Source: Oceanobacillus jordanicus (GTDB lineage: Bacteria; Bacillota; Bacilli; Bacillales; Amphibacillaceae). From it: DNA of 64,000 bases. The stretch lies in the NCBI RefSeq assembly GCF_022095695.1, contig NZ_JAIFZM010000006.1, positions 62,001 through 126,000 of the forward strand. The letters run 5' to 3'. The notes under the pieces are model-generated. The model saw only the letters and a list, made by a program, of their open reading frames with translations, had not been told where the DNA came from and did no database searches. Positions 1 to 8,915 of this stretch are shown here, one piece after another (within the stretch, counting starts at the first letter, position 1; the number at the start of each line of letters is the position of its first letter). The position numbers were made by a program, and so were the translations under genes.

Positions 1-716
1 TTCTTCGCATGCAAAACAGCTTCATAAAGCGATAAACCTTTACTTAAGTTAGCGGTTATTGCTGCAGAATAGGTGCACCCTGTGCCATGTGTATTCTTTG
101 TGTTAATGCGTTCCTCCGAAAACGTATATATGCGATGGCCATCATAAAGGAAATCTACTGCTCTTCCCTGAAGATGTCCGCCCTTAATAAGTGCTGCACC
201 AGCTCCCAGTTCATCAACTATATAAGCAGCAGCTTCCTTCATATCTTCTGTTGACTCTATTTGTCTTCCCGTAATAAATTCCGTTTCTGGAAGGTTGGGG
301 GTAACAATGGTTGTCAGTGGAAGCAGCTCCTTTTTTAGAAAATGGCGTGCTTCTTCAACAATGAGAGGATCGCCACTTGTTGCTACCATTACAGGGTCCA
401 TGACATAAGCAACTTTCTTCTTGGTTTTAGTTATATACCTCGCAATAACTTCCATCATGGGCTCATTTGCAATCATTCCCGTTTTGAGGGCATGCACCGG
501 CATATCGGAAAGCACAGATTCGAGTTGTTGCTCAATAAATTCAACTGGAAGGTGATGCACATCCTGCACACCTGTTGTGTTTTGGGCTACGACTGATGTA
601 ACAACAGACATCCCGTAGGTTTGTAATTCCTGAAAGGTTTTTAAATCAGCTTGAATGCCAGCACCCCCGCTTGGATCTGTTCCGGCGATCGTTAGTGCAC
701 AAGGTATTTGTTTCAT
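1..716 (-). CDS. thiD: Hydroxymethylpyrimidine/phosphomethylpyrimidine kinase ThiD (3' part outside window)
   Basis: Cytoplasmic kinase that phosphorylates HMP and then HMP-phosphate for thiamine synthesis. The reverse-strand frame is open from the ATG at 716 to the window edge, giving about 238 of the usual 270 residues. Ribokinase-fold motifs are visible: the N-terminal GTDPSGGAG (residues 12-20) and, near the visible end, HGTGCTYS, which holds the catalytic Cys of the anion hole. Its ATG overlaps the tenA stop (TAATG), so the two are translationally coupled. It is the third gene of the riboswitch-controlled thiW-tenA-thiD operon. More thi genes may follow to the left. Confidence 0.95.
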   Translation of the reverse strand, partial: MKQIPCALTIAGTDPSGGAGIQADLKTFQELQTYGMSVVTSVVAQNTTGVQDVHHLPVEFIEQQLESVLSDMPVHALKTGMIANEPMMEVIARYITKTKKKVAYVMDPVMVATSGDPLIVEEARHFLKKELLPLTTIVTPNLPETEFITGRQIESTEDMKEAAAYIVDELGAGAALIKGGHLQGRAVDFLYDGHRIYTFSEERINTKNTHGTGCTYSAAITANLSKGLSLYEAVLHAK

Positions 717-1402
717 TAGCGATTCCCCTTTTTAGCTGATGGCCATTCTTCGCACGTGTAAGCCATCTCCCAAAATTTCAACTCCAACTGGCAACTTATG
801 CGGAAGGCTTCTTTCATTTTTTCCTGTTCTTCAAGTGAACTTTGGTTAGCAAATCGATCTAGACGAGTGCGTAATTCATTCGTTGTGTGCTCGATTTCTT
901 CTCCAGTATAAAAGGTTATCCAATCGTAAAAGGGATGACTTTCATCAGGTTGATATTGTTCTACTAATTTCTTGCCAATTTCTAGATATGTCCATGGGCA
1001 GGGAAGTAAAGCCCCGATAATCTCACCAGACGAACCCATTTGAGCATGGTACATCATATGTTTAATATAATGGTCGGCAGTAGGCGGAAGTGAATGCCCT
1101 TGTAATGCTTCATATTCTACGCCAATATGCTCACAGAAATTTCGATGTGGATGAATTTCATCGTGAAGTACAAATTTAATCTGATCGAAGAAATAAGCGA
1201 TATCTTCCCGATCTTGTGACTTTGAAAGGGCAATTCCATAAATTTGCATAAACGCGTTCAAGTATTCATAATCCGCTTTAATATAATGGGCGAGCGCTTC
1301 CTTTGAGATGTCACCTTTTCCGACACCTTGTACAAATGGATGCGCGAAAATCATCTGAAATAGATCATCGTTTTCTTTTCTTAACTGTTCTGAAAAGTTC
1401 AT
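716..1402 (-). CDS. tenA: Aminopyrimidine aminohydrolase / thiaminase II TenA
   Basis: TenA hydrolyses aminomethyl-HMP, a breakdown product of thiamine, to HMP, which ThiD then phosphorylates. The 228-residue length fits the family. Active-site residues match the B. subtilis TenA numbering: Asp44, Tyr112 and the nucleophile Cys135 in LLPCPWTYLEIG; a Glu near residue 207 lies in QLELKFWE. The gene lies between thiW and thiD, and its stop overlaps the thiD start by one base. The order transporter, salvage hydrolase, kinase makes this a salvage cassette rather than de novo synthesis. Confidence 0.95.
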   Translation of the reverse strand: MNFSEQLRKENDDLFQMIFAHPFVQGVGKGDISKEALAHYIKADYEYLNAFMQIYGIALSKSQDREDIAYFFDQIKFVLHDEIHPHRNFCEHIGVEYEALQGHSLPPTADHYIKHMMYHAQMGSSGEIIGALLPCPWTYLEIGKKLVEQYQPDESHPFYDWITFYTGEEIEHTTNELRTRLDRFANQSSLEEQEKMKEAFRISCQLELKFWEMAYTCEEWPSAKKGNR

Positions 1403-1489
1403 AGTTAATGCCTCCTTTTAATGTAGATAACCATTTACTGGACGTTAAACCTTTTCTCTAATTCCATAGATTCGAAGGTGAATAAAAGA

Positions 1490-1984
1490 CTAAGTGCCTT
1501 GTATTCTAGTAATTGAACGTTCGTTTAAACGGGAAACGATAAATAGACCAATGAAGGCGCCTGTAACACTGCTGACGAGAAAGGATGGCATGAAGAAAAG
1601 TGCTCCAACAGGATTTCCTAGCAGAATAGTTGAGATAGGTACAGCGCACAGAGAACCCAAAACTCCTGTTCCAATCATCTCTCCAAGGGTTGCCCAACGC
1701 TTTTTACCAAGCTTTTGATATAGAATGCCTGCAAGAAGAGCACCTATCATTCCGCCTGGAAATGCTAGCAATGTTCCAAGGCCAAGTAAGTTCCGCACTA
1801 ATCCGATCATAAAAGCAATCCCAACTGCTGGCACAGGGCCTAGTATAACTGCTGCAATGACGTTAACTGCATGCTGAACTGGGTAGGCTTTGGCAATGCC
1901 AGCAGGAAACCAAAGTAGTTGGGAGCCAAGTGTTCCAATGGCAACAAACACTGCCATGGTGGTAATCATTTGTGTCTTTTTCAC
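1490..1984 (-). CDS. thiW: ThiW, thiamine-precursor ECF transporter S component
   Basis: Small hydrophobic protein (164 aa, about five membrane segments) of the ThiW family, the substrate-binding S component of an energy-coupling-factor transporter. In this family the substrate is inferred to be a thiazole or other thiamine precursor from its constant linkage to TPP riboswitches. The start is a GTG at 1984 preceded by an AAAGGAGG-type site at 1989-1998. It is the first gene after the TPP riboswitch and terminator. The shared EcfA and EcfT subunits are not in the window, as expected for group II ECF systems. Confidence 0.9.
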   Translation of the reverse strand: MKKTQMITTMAVFVAIGTLGSQLLWFPAGIAKAYPVQHAVNVIAAVILGPVPAVGIAFMIGLVRNLLGLGTLLAFPGGMIGALLAGILYQKLGKKRWATLGEMIGTGVLGSLCAVPISTILLGNPVGALFFMPSFLVSSVTGAFIGLFIVSRLNERSITRIQGT

Positions 1985-2023
1985 GATAACCTCCTTTCTT
2001 TAGACTAACCTGATGGCAATAAT

Positions 2024-2051
2024 AAAAAGCCAGGTCACAAGGGGACCTGGC
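2024..2051 (-). terminator. Intrinsic terminator of the TPP riboswitch expression platform
   Basis: GCCAGGTCC and GGACCTGGC-type arms (2029-2051) form a hairpin followed on the minus strand by a U run (2024-2028). It lies between the TPP aptamer and thiW, so ligand-bound RNA would stop here. Confidence 0.85.
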
Positions 2052-2090
2052 TTCGGTAATTTGAAATAGGATAGACGTAACTTGTACGTC

Positions 2091-2190
2091 CACTACTTCC
2101 CTCCGCTGGTATTAACCAGATCAGGTTCATAAGAGTCGGTAGCTCATGTGCTAACCTCTCAGCCCGCCATAATCGGGCCCCCCTAGTAGT
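2091..2190 (-). promoter_or_regulatory. TPP riboswitch (THI element)
   Basis: Read on the minus strand the segment contains the conserved THI-box blocks GGGCTGAGAGG and ACCTGATCTGG followed by AATACCAGCG and AGGGAA. P1 is closed by CTACT (2185-2189) pairing with AGTAG (2093-2097). TPP binding to this element normally causes premature termination at the hairpin immediately downstream. It controls thiW-tenA-thiD. Confidence 0.95.
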
Positions 2191-2269
2191 CTTCTTCGTA
2201 TGAAATTATTGATCAGCAACAATGCCGATACTTATAGACTAACAAACTATTTAGCATTTGTCATGGGTA

Positions 2270-3403
2270 TTATGGTTTGAAAATCACTTTAATACTTCCA
2301 TCTTCTTTCTTGTCAAACATGTCATATGCTTTATCCGCCTCATCTAAGGACATTCTGTGTGTAATAAGGTCAGTAGGATCAACTTTTTTCTGCTCCACCA
2401 TATCATAAAGCTTTGGCATCATATGGATGATCGGAGCCTGTCCCATCGTCAGGGCGACGTTTCGGGTAAAGAAATCACCTAATGGGAAACTATTGGCATC
2501 TGATCCATATACACCCGTCAATTGGACAGTACCAAACTTTCGTACAGCTTTTGATGCTGTTATGATCGGACTGATTGTTCCAAATTGGTTATCCATTTCC
2601 GAACCAAATTCTGTTTTTGGTGGCACGGTTCCGTCCATTCCGACGCAATCAATCACTACATCTGCTCCACCTTTTGTTTCTTCATGAAGCAGTTCACCAA
2701 TTTTTTCATGCTCCTTAAAGTTAAATGTTTCTACATTATTGGTTTGAGCAGCATGGTCAAGTCGGTAATCCATCTGGTCAACGGATATTACGCGTTTTGC
2801 TCCCTTTAACCATGCAAACTTTTGAGCCATCAACCCAACTGGGCCTGAACCTAGAATGATAACAGTATCGCCTTCTTGTACCCCGCCATTTTCCACACTC
2901 CAATATGCGGTTGGAATGACGTCGGATAATAATAACACCTGTTCATCACTCAATTCGCTCGACTCTGGCACTTTAAAAGAGGTAAAGTCAGCGTATGGCA
3001 CACGGAGGTATTCTGCCTGTCCTCCTGGATAGCCACCATTTTGTTCGGTGAAACCAAATAGCCCACCAACTTCACCATGTGGGTTGGATTCATCACATTG
3101 GCTTTCCATTTGGTTTTTACAGAAGAAACATTCACCACATCCTATATTAAAAGGAATGACCACTCGATCCCCTTTTTTCAAGCTTTTCACTTCTGAACCA
3201 ACTTCTTCTACAATCCCCATTGGCTCATGCCCAACCACATAGTCGGTTTCCGGCTCTATTCCTCCATGATACAGATGAAGGTCTGATCCACATATGCCGC
3301 TTGCTGTGATGCGTACAATCACATCGCTATTTTCTTGAATCGTTGGATCCGCGACTTGCTTTCCTACCATTGCTTCTTTGCCTTGAAATGTTACAGCTTT
3401 CAT
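2270..3403 (-). CDS. Zinc-dependent alcohol dehydrogenase (medium-chain family)
   Basis: NAD(P)-dependent medium-chain dehydrogenase of 377 aa. Catalytic zinc ligands are visible as Cys38 (GICGSD), His59 and Glu60 (GHEPMG). The structural zinc lobe is Cys89, Cys92, Cys95 and Cys103. The nucleotide-binding Rossmann motif GSGPVG is at 185-190. It resembles the glutathione-dependent formaldehyde dehydrogenase-like zinc alcohol dehydrogenases, but the substrate cannot be fixed from sequence. It appears monocistronic, divergent from the ABC-LytTR gene at 3501. Confidence 0.9.
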   Translation of the reverse strand: MKAVTFQGKEAMVGKQVADPTIQENSDVIVRITASGICGSDLHLYHGGIEPETDYVVGHEPMGIVEEVGSEVKSLKKGDRVVIPFNIGCGECFFCKNQMESQCDESNPHGEVGGLFGFTEQNGGYPGGQAEYLRVPYADFTSFKVPESSELSDEQVLLLSDVIPTAYWSVENGGVQEGDTVIILGSGPVGLMAQKFAWLKGAKRVISVDQMDYRLDHAAQTNNVETFNFKEHEKIGELLHEETKGGADVVIDCVGMDGTVPPKTEFGSEMDNQFGTISPIITASKAVRKFGTVQLTGVYGSDANSFPLGDFFTRNVALTMGQAPIIHMMPKLYDMVEQKKVDPTDLITHRMSLDEADKAYDMFDKKEDGSIKVIFKP

Positions 3404-3500
3404 TCCGCCACATCCTTTAGTATAAGTTATAGAGAATATTTCCGTTATTTAGTACTATTAAACAAAAGCTTAATAAATTTTGGATCAGGAAGTGATGGAC

Positions 3501-4544
3501 ATGACAGAAGGATTGATATTCAGCGATTTAGAAAAACAGTCAAAGGACAATATGCTTTTTCCTAATTTTGACCTTACCTTAGCTCAGGGAGAGATTGTTG
3601 CCATATACTCGACTTTAAATATACGGAAAATGCTTCTTGATCTTTTAAGGGGAAAGGCTGTACCTTCTAAAGGGAAAATTTTTGTTCACGGAAAAACATT
3701 GAAAGAAGACAAGAAGGCATATATGTCTGCTATAAATATTTGTTTTTATGAAGAAGGGTTATATGAAAGATTAAAAGTAGAGGATTATTTTTCTCTCTTT
3801 ATCAAACTTTACACCTCCGGTTATCGTATGGAAGAACTTCTATTGGATACCCAACTTCAGGATAAAAGAAGGGCCAGGATCCGAAGTTTAACAGATTCAG
3901 AAAAAAGAAGAGTACATTTTGGCACAATGATCATACGAAATCCAGATGTGTTTATTTTTGAAGAGCCAGATTTGAATGTAGACATGGAAACGAGAAGGGT
4001 TTTTGTAAACCTAGTAAAGAAGCTGCAGAAAAAACGAAAAGCCAGTTTAATTCTGACGGGTAATCTGGAAAGTGCGTTGACCGTAGCTGACCAGGTGTTT
4101 CGATTGGACGATAATGGTCTCCATGTTGTGCAAGTTGCGGAAGAAGAAAGCAAAAAAGAAGAAGTACTTACAGAAGAAAAAGATGGTGAGGATATTAAGC
4201 CGTTTCACTTCAATAAGATTCCGACCAAAGTAAATGAAAAAATTGTATTGTTCGATCCACAAGAGATTGACTATGTAGAAAGCAATGATGGGCAATCAAA
4301 TATATATATTAAGGGCGAATCATTTCCTAGCCTGTTCACATTAAATGAGCTAGAAAGCCGTCTACAACATGTTGGTTTTTTCCGTTGCCACCGTTCTTAC
4401 ATTGTTAATCTACAAAAGGTACGTGAAGTGATCACATGGACGAGAAATAGCTACAGTCTCATTTTAGATGATAAAGCAAAATCATCCATCCCGCTTTCTA
4501 AAACAAAAATGGCCCAATTAAAGGAGATGTTGGGACTGAAATAA
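3501..4544 (+). CDS. LytTR-family regulator fused to a P-loop-less ABC ATPase-like domain
   Basis: The N-terminal ~215 residues follow the ABC ATPase fold: a degenerate C-loop (SLTDSEKRR) and Walker B-like DVFIFEEPDL are recognisable. The P-loop position instead reads YSTLNIRKMLL with no GxxGxGKS/T, so ATP hydrolysis is unlikely. After a Lys/Glu-rich linker (about 220-240) comes a LytTR DNA-binding domain of roughly 105 residues, with the characteristic FFRCHRSYIVNL segment. The frame is open from a TTG at 3480, but the AGGAAGTG site (3487-3494) points to ATG 3501 (or 3495). It lies upstream of the ABC exporter at 4813-6364 on the same strand, so it is probably that exporter's sensor-regulator. 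Confidence 0.85.
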   Translation: MTEGLIFSDLEKQSKDNMLFPNFDLTLAQGEIVAIYSTLNIRKMLLDLLRGKAVPSKGKIFVHGKTLKEDKKAYMSAINICFYEEGLYERLKVEDYFSLFIKLYTSGYRMEELLLDTQLQDKRRARIRSLTDSEKRRVHFGTMIIRNPDVFIFEEPDLNVDMETRRVFVNLVKKLQKKRKASLILTGNLESALTVADQVFRLDDNGLHVVQVAEEESKKEEVLTEEKDGEDIKPFHFNKIPTKVNEKIVLFDPQEIDYVESNDGQSNIYIKGESFPSLFTLNELESRLQHVGFFRCHRSYIVNLQKVREVITWTRNSYSLILDDKAKSSIPLSKTKMAQLKEMLGLK

Positions 4545-4629
4545 GCTCCATTCACCCCCTTATTTGCTCTTTTCACGGTGAAAGTGCTGATTTCATGCGG
4601 TTTTCCTTCTATAGTTGAGTTATAGAGGC

Positions 4630-4773
4630 TGTTCAAAAAATCCGGTAAAAATGACACATCGAATTTCTTTGTTGGCTTGCTTATCCGTTCCTCACGTATT
4701 AATTACATACGTTCTGGTACTCAAAGCTACGCCGCCTCGAACTTCTCGGTCCTTTTTATCCTCCTTTTGAACA
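4630..4773. repeat. MITE-like intergenic element with inverted ends
   Basis: About 144 bp bounded by the 9-bp inverted repeat TGTTCAAAA (4630-4638) and TTTTGAACA (4765-4773). It fills most of the gap between the LytTR-ABC gene and the exporter ATPase and has no credible coding content. The mobile nature is inferred from the inverted ends; only this copy is in the window. Confidence 0.4.
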
Positions 4774-4812
4774 CACACTTATATAAAACATCACCATCTG
4801 GGAGGAAAACAA

Positions 4813-5775
4813 ATGGAAAACATTATCGAAGTGACATCTCTTGCGAAGATATTTGGCAATCAAACAGCTTTAGAGGATGTCCATTTTTCAGTCAAAAAAG
4901 GAGAAACATTTGGTTTTCTTGGACCAAGCGGTTCAGGGAAAACCACCACAATAAAAATTTTAACAGGGCAACTTTCGCACACCTCAGGGGAGGCATCTGT
5001 TTTTGGGAAGCCAGCAGCCACCTTAAATAAGCCCCAAGATCGTAAAAGGTTTGGTGTCATTACAGATAACAGTGGACTGTACCAACGACTCTCCATTGAA
5101 GATAATTTAAAGCTTTACTGTCAGCTATATGATGTTCCATCCACTCGCATCTCAGAAGTGCTTGAGATGGTCAGTCTGTCAGAAGAAAGAAAAAAGAATG
5201 TTGCTAAACTATCAAAAGGAATGATTCAGCGTGTGACATTAGCTAGAGCTTTGCTTCATGAGCCTGAGCTGTTATTTCTGGATGAACCAACCTCTGCGTT
5301 GGATCCGGCTAACTCTAAGCATATTCATCAAGGACTTCGCGAATTAAACCGAAAAGGGACGACCATTTTTCTGACAACCCATGACATGAGTGAGGCAGAG
5401 AGCCTTTGTGATCGCGTTGCCTTTCTTAACAAAGGTAGGATACAGCTTCTAGATGAACCAAAAGCACTGCGCAGACAATTCGCGGAAAACACCGTTTTAC
5501 TAGAATTACAAGATGGAAGTAACATCACGCTTCCCGGCGGACAAGAGGGAGCAAAAGAAATTTATGAACGGTTGGCATCCGGAAAGGTCGTTTCCATTCA
5601 TTCAAATGAACCAACATTAGGAGATATTTTTGTGGAAGTTACAGGGAGGGAGTATGACGTTTTCAATAAAGCGAATGTATGCCATTTTTCAAAAGGATGT
5701 AAGGGACTTAACCAAAAATATGTTTATTACAACCACGATGCTTATGCCGCTATTGCTGGCACTTTTCTACGGTAG
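4813..5775 (+). CDS. ABC transporter ATP-binding protein
   Basis: ATPase subunit of a drug/lipid-type ABC-2 exporter. Walker A GPSGSGKTT (37-45), signature LSKGMIQRV (133-141), Walker B ELLFLDEPTSALD (152-164) and the switch His in TTHDMSEAE are intact. The family-typical protein would end near EVTGR (about residue 281), just before the permease start at 5654. Here the frame runs on for about 40 residues inside the permease gene, which is unusual and may mark a frameshift or sequencing error. The ribosome site is GGGAGGAAAAC before the ATG at 4813. Likely controlled by the LytTR fusion protein upstream. Confidence 0.9.
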   Translation: MENIIEVTSLAKIFGNQTALEDVHFSVKKGETFGFLGPSGSGKTTTIKILTGQLSHTSGEASVFGKPAATLNKPQDRKRFGVITDNSGLYQRLSIEDNLKLYCQLYDVPSTRISEVLEMVSLSEERKKNVAKLSKGMIQRVTLARALLHEPELLFLDEPTSALDPANSKHIHQGLRELNRKGTTIFLTTHDMSEAESLCDRVAFLNKGRIQLLDEPKALRRQFAENTVLLELQDGSNITLPGGQEGAKEIYERLASGKVVSIHSNEPTLGDIFVEVTGREYDVFNKANVCHFSKGCKGLNQKYVYYNHDAYAAIAGTFLR

Positions 5776-6364
5776 AATGGACGAAGTAACGATTGATATG
5801 CACTATTTAATTATTAACTTGAGTTTTGCAGCAGTAGGGGTTTTTGTTCAGAGTGCCATCATTGCAGAGGAAAAGGAAAAAAACACGTTGCGTGGATTAA
5901 TGCTCTCACCAGCTACATTACCAGAGATTCTGGGCGGGAAAAGTCTGGTTACATTTGTTATAACAGTGTTAACAGTTTTAGTTTGTGCCTATTTAACAGG
6001 GTATGAACCAGCCAATTACTTGATAGTCGGGGGAGCAATTCTAATCTCTTGCTTCTTCTATATAGCGTTAGGAACCTTAATGGGACTTCTGACAAAATCT
6101 GTTGTGGAAGCATCTGTCGTAACATTACCTGTTATGTTTATATTTTCTTTTGGCTCTTTATTTCTTACGCTAATTGAGGAGTACCCAATTCTTACCTTTA
6201 TTGAATATTTGCCAAACGTTCAACTGGTCGAACTAGCAACAGAAGTAGAAGCAGGAGCTATGTTTTCCGACTTATGGAGCAATTTTGCCATCATTCTAGC
6301 CTGGATTGTGGTAGCAAGTCTCTTAACAGTTGTCGTTTATAAGAAAAAGGAAATGGATGCTTAA
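5654..6364 (+). CDS. ABC-2 type transporter permease
   Basis: Membrane partner of the preceding ATPase, 236 aa with six predicted hydrophobic segments. It has the typical ABC-2 order: a short cytoplasmic N-terminus, TM1, an AEEKEKNTLRGLMLSPA cytoplasmic loop after TM2, then four more segments. The start is ATG 5654, with GGGAGGG (5644-5650) only a few bases upstream. A longer frame from GTG 5630 has no ribosome site. The gene overlaps the ATPase frame by 122 bp. The substrate is unknown; exporters with LytTR regulators often handle peptides or toxic compounds. Confidence 0.88.
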   Translation: MTFSIKRMYAIFQKDVRDLTKNMFITTTMLMPLLLALFYGRMDEVTIDMHYLIINLSFAAVGVFVQSAIIAEEKEKNTLRGLMLSPATLPEILGGKSLVTFVITVLTVLVCAYLTGYEPANYLIVGGAILISCFFYIALGTLMGLLTKSVVEASVVTLPVMFIFSFGSLFLTLIEEYPILTFIEYLPNVQLVELATEVEAGAMFSDLWSNFAIILAWIVVASLLTVVVYKKKEMDA

Positions 6365-6446
6365 TGAATGTAATGCTTTAACATGTGAAGCGCTGCAGGG
6401 TGTAACCTAGTTTTTACTTTCGTGCTCGATATTACGAATTCAAATA

Positions 6447-6503
6447 AAAACACCGAAAAATCATCAGATTTATTTCCAAATCGTGATGATTTTTCGGTGT
6501 TTT
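6447..6503. terminator. Bidirectional intrinsic terminator
   Basis: Perfect ~20-bp arms AAAACACCGAAAAATCATCA (6447-6466) and its complement (6484-6503) between the convergent permease and oligopeptidase genes, with U tracts in both directions. Confidence 0.85.
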
Positions 6504-6516
6504 GGTGTACATGGCT

Positions 6517-8538
6517 CTATTTTAGTTCTTTATCTAAAAATGCGTAGAAGTCGACCCATTCTTCAATAATTTTGGATGTTGGTTTTCCAAGTCCATGTCC
6601 GGCTTTGGATTCTAAACGTAGTACAATAGTAGAATCCTCATGCGCTTTTTCTTTTAATGTTGCAGCAAATTTTTTCGCATGGGCTGGAACAACCCTGTCA
6701 TCACTTTCCGCTGTTGCGATCAACACTGGTGGATATGTTACTCCCACTTCCACGTTATGGAGTGGGGAATAAGCATAGAGAAATGGGAAGTGTTCAGCGT
6801 TGTCAGCACTACCATACTCTGGAATCCAGTAACGACCTATGGTGAACTTATGGTAACGTAGCATGTCAATTACGGGAACACGGCAAATTACTGCACCAAA
6901 CAAATCTGGGCGTTGTACCATACACGCAGCAACAAGCAGGCCGCCATTTGATCCCCCCATAATCGATAGCTTTTCTTTACGGGTATAATTATTGGTAATT
7001 AGCCATTCTCCTGCCGCGATGAAGTCATCGAAGACATTTTGTTTGTTCTCTAGCATTCCAGCTTTATGCCATGCTTCCCCGTACTCTGTCCCGCCACGAA
7101 GGTTGGCAACAGCATAAACGCCACCTTTTTCTAGCCAGCGGAGAACAGCTGGGTTAAAGGACGGAGTCATGCTAACATTGAAGCCGCCATACCCATAAAG
7201 CAAAACGGGATTTTGACCATTGAGCTCCAGATCTTTACGATAGGTGAGAAACATAGGCACTTTCGTTCCGTCTTTAGATGGGTAAAAGACTTGAACTGTT
7301 TTAAATGGGTCTGTATCTACAGTCATTTCGGACTCTGCTATCACTTCTAATTCATTACTGCCCACATTGTATGAATAAATTGTCGTTGGGTTTAAGAAGG
7401 AAGTAAGACCAAAGTATATAATGCCTTCCTCTTTGTTTCGCGTAATATCAGTGAGTGAACCTAGTATCGGTAACTCAATTTCATGCTTGTACACCCCATC
7501 TCTACTGAAAAGATGAAGTTGATGATGAGCATCCTTCTGGACTGCGACTACTAGGGTTTCGTTTAACGCTACTACATATTCTAGAACGCCTTGCTGCTCG
7601 GGAATAACTTCTTTCCAGTTCTCTTTTTGAGGGGCATTTATATCAATGGCCACGACCCTTCCCATTGGTGCCAATTGGTTCGTTTGAAAATAGAATAGGC
7701 TTCCTTCGTTTGTGATATAGCTGTACTCGGCATCTTGCTGATCTAACAATTTAATAAAAGCATCCTCAGAATTAATTGGTTTAATATAGATTCTATTCTC
7801 TGTGGCAGTACCTTCGTTTACGTATAAACCAATATATTTCTTATCATCGCTAATAAATGCAGAAAACATTAGTTCCTTATCTTCTGGCTGTTCATGTACA
7901 AGTATGTCGTCTTGTTGTTTAGTCCCTAGCTTATGGAAATATACAGTGTTGAAATTACTCTCATCCTCTGGTTCTACTGACCCCGGCTCTGGGAATCGAC
8001 TGTAGTAAAATCCACTATCATCAGGAGACCAGACAATGCTTGAGAACTTCACATGCTGAATGTGGTCTTGCAGATTTTCATTGTTTGCTACATCAATAGC
8101 ACGTATTTCTTGCCAGTCACTTCCATGAGTTGAAGTAGCATAGCTTATATATTGCCCTGAGTAACTGATGGCATAATTGGTCATTGCCACTGTACCATCC
8201 TCGCTCAAGCCATTCGCATCAATAACGATGGATTCCTGTCCATTTTTCTCTTTATATAAAACAGCTTGATTTTGTAACCCTTCATTACGTTGATAAAAGA
8301 GGGTTCCTTTTACTTTTTTTGGCACAGAATGCTTTGTGTAGTGAAACAACGCCTCTAGTTTTTCTTTGTCAGTATGCTGACTAGTTGCTGTGGAGAAGTA
8401 ATCTGCACACTCTTTTCCAAGTTGCTTGCTCCATTCAATCGAGTCAGTTGAATCAGGATCCTCTAACCAACGGTATGGGTCACTAACCTTAGTGCCATGA
8501 AAATCCTCAATGATGTTATCTTTTTTTACCTTTTTCAT
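6517..8538 (-). CDS. Prolyl oligopeptidase family serine peptidase (S9A)
   Basis: Cytosolic serine peptidase that cuts short peptides after proline. The 673-aa length is normal for the family. The N-terminus (DPYRWLEDPDS) and beta-propeller region precede an alpha/beta-hydrolase domain with nucleophile motif GGSNGG (Ser about 530), the Asp in AESDDRV (about 614) and the His in AGHGLG (about 648). No signal peptide is visible, so an intracellular site is expected. The gene is monocistronic between a bidirectional terminator and the tRNA-Ala terminator. Confidence 0.93.
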   Translation of the reverse strand: MKKVKKDNIIEDFHGTKVSDPYRWLEDPDSTDSIEWSKQLGKECADYFSTATSQHTDKEKLEALFHYTKHSVPKKVKGTLFYQRNEGLQNQAVLYKEKNGQESIVIDANGLSEDGTVAMTNYAISYSGQYISYATSTHGSDWQEIRAIDVANNENLQDHIQHVKFSSIVWSPDDSGFYYSRFPEPGSVEPEDESNFNTVYFHKLGTKQQDDILVHEQPEDKELMFSAFISDDKKYIGLYVNEGTATENRIYIKPINSEDAFIKLLDQQDAEYSYITNEGSLFYFQTNQLAPMGRVVAIDINAPQKENWKEVIPEQQGVLEYVVALNETLVVAVQKDAHHQLHLFSRDGVYKHEIELPILGSLTDITRNKEEGIIYFGLTSFLNPTTIYSYNVGSNELEVIAESEMTVDTDPFKTVQVFYPSKDGTKVPMFLTYRKDLELNGQNPVLLYGYGGFNVSMTPSFNPAVLRWLEKGGVYAVANLRGGTEYGEAWHKAGMLENKQNVFDDFIAAGEWLITNNYTRKEKLSIMGGSNGGLLVAACMVQRPDLFGAVICRVPVIDMLRYHKFTIGRYWIPEYGSADNAEHFPFLYAYSPLHNVEVGVTYPPVLIATAESDDRVVPAHAKKFAATLKEKAHEDSTIVLRLESKAGHGLGKPTSKIIEEWVDFYAFLDKELK

Positions 8539-8669
8539 TTGTAGATCCCCCTCTTGTTCTTATCTAGCTACATTCGACAAAAAAGACGGGAATCCTCCCT
8601 ACCGTAATTTATCTCCGTTCACCATTTGAAACATTACTTGTTATTTTCTACACGTGCCAAAGCATAGAA

Positions 8670-8700
8670 AAAAGGCCAGCAGAGTTTCGGCTGACCTTTT
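8670..8700 (-). terminator. Terminator after tRNA-Ala
   Basis: AAAAGGTCAGC and GCTGGCCTTTT arms with a U tract on the minus strand, 14 bp after the tRNA 3' end. Confidence 0.85.
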
Positions 8701-8713
8701 ACCTTTTCTATTA

Positions 8714-8786
8714 TGGAGCATAGCGGGCTCGAACCGCTGACCTCTTCGCTGCCAGCGAAGCGCTCTCCCAGCTGAGCTAATGCCCC
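8714..8786 (-). tRNA. tRNA-Ala (anticodon GGC)
   Basis: 73-nt cloverleaf on the minus strand. The acceptor GGGGCAT pairs with ATGCTCC. The D-arm is GCTC...GAGC, the anticodon arm is CTTCG-CTGGCAG-CGAAG with anticodon GGC, and the T-loop contains GGTTCGAGCC. The discriminator is A and the CCA end is not encoded. It stands alone, not in an rRNA cluster. Confidence 0.97.
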
Positions 8787-8915
8787 GGACAAGTAAATAT
8801 TATACTTTGTCCTAACTTATTTTTCAAGTATTAAAAATAAGTCATATCACAGGGGATATGTTTTGATTGGTTACATAGAACTGTTTTTCGTTATTTATAG
8901 TTCAATAGTTCTGAA

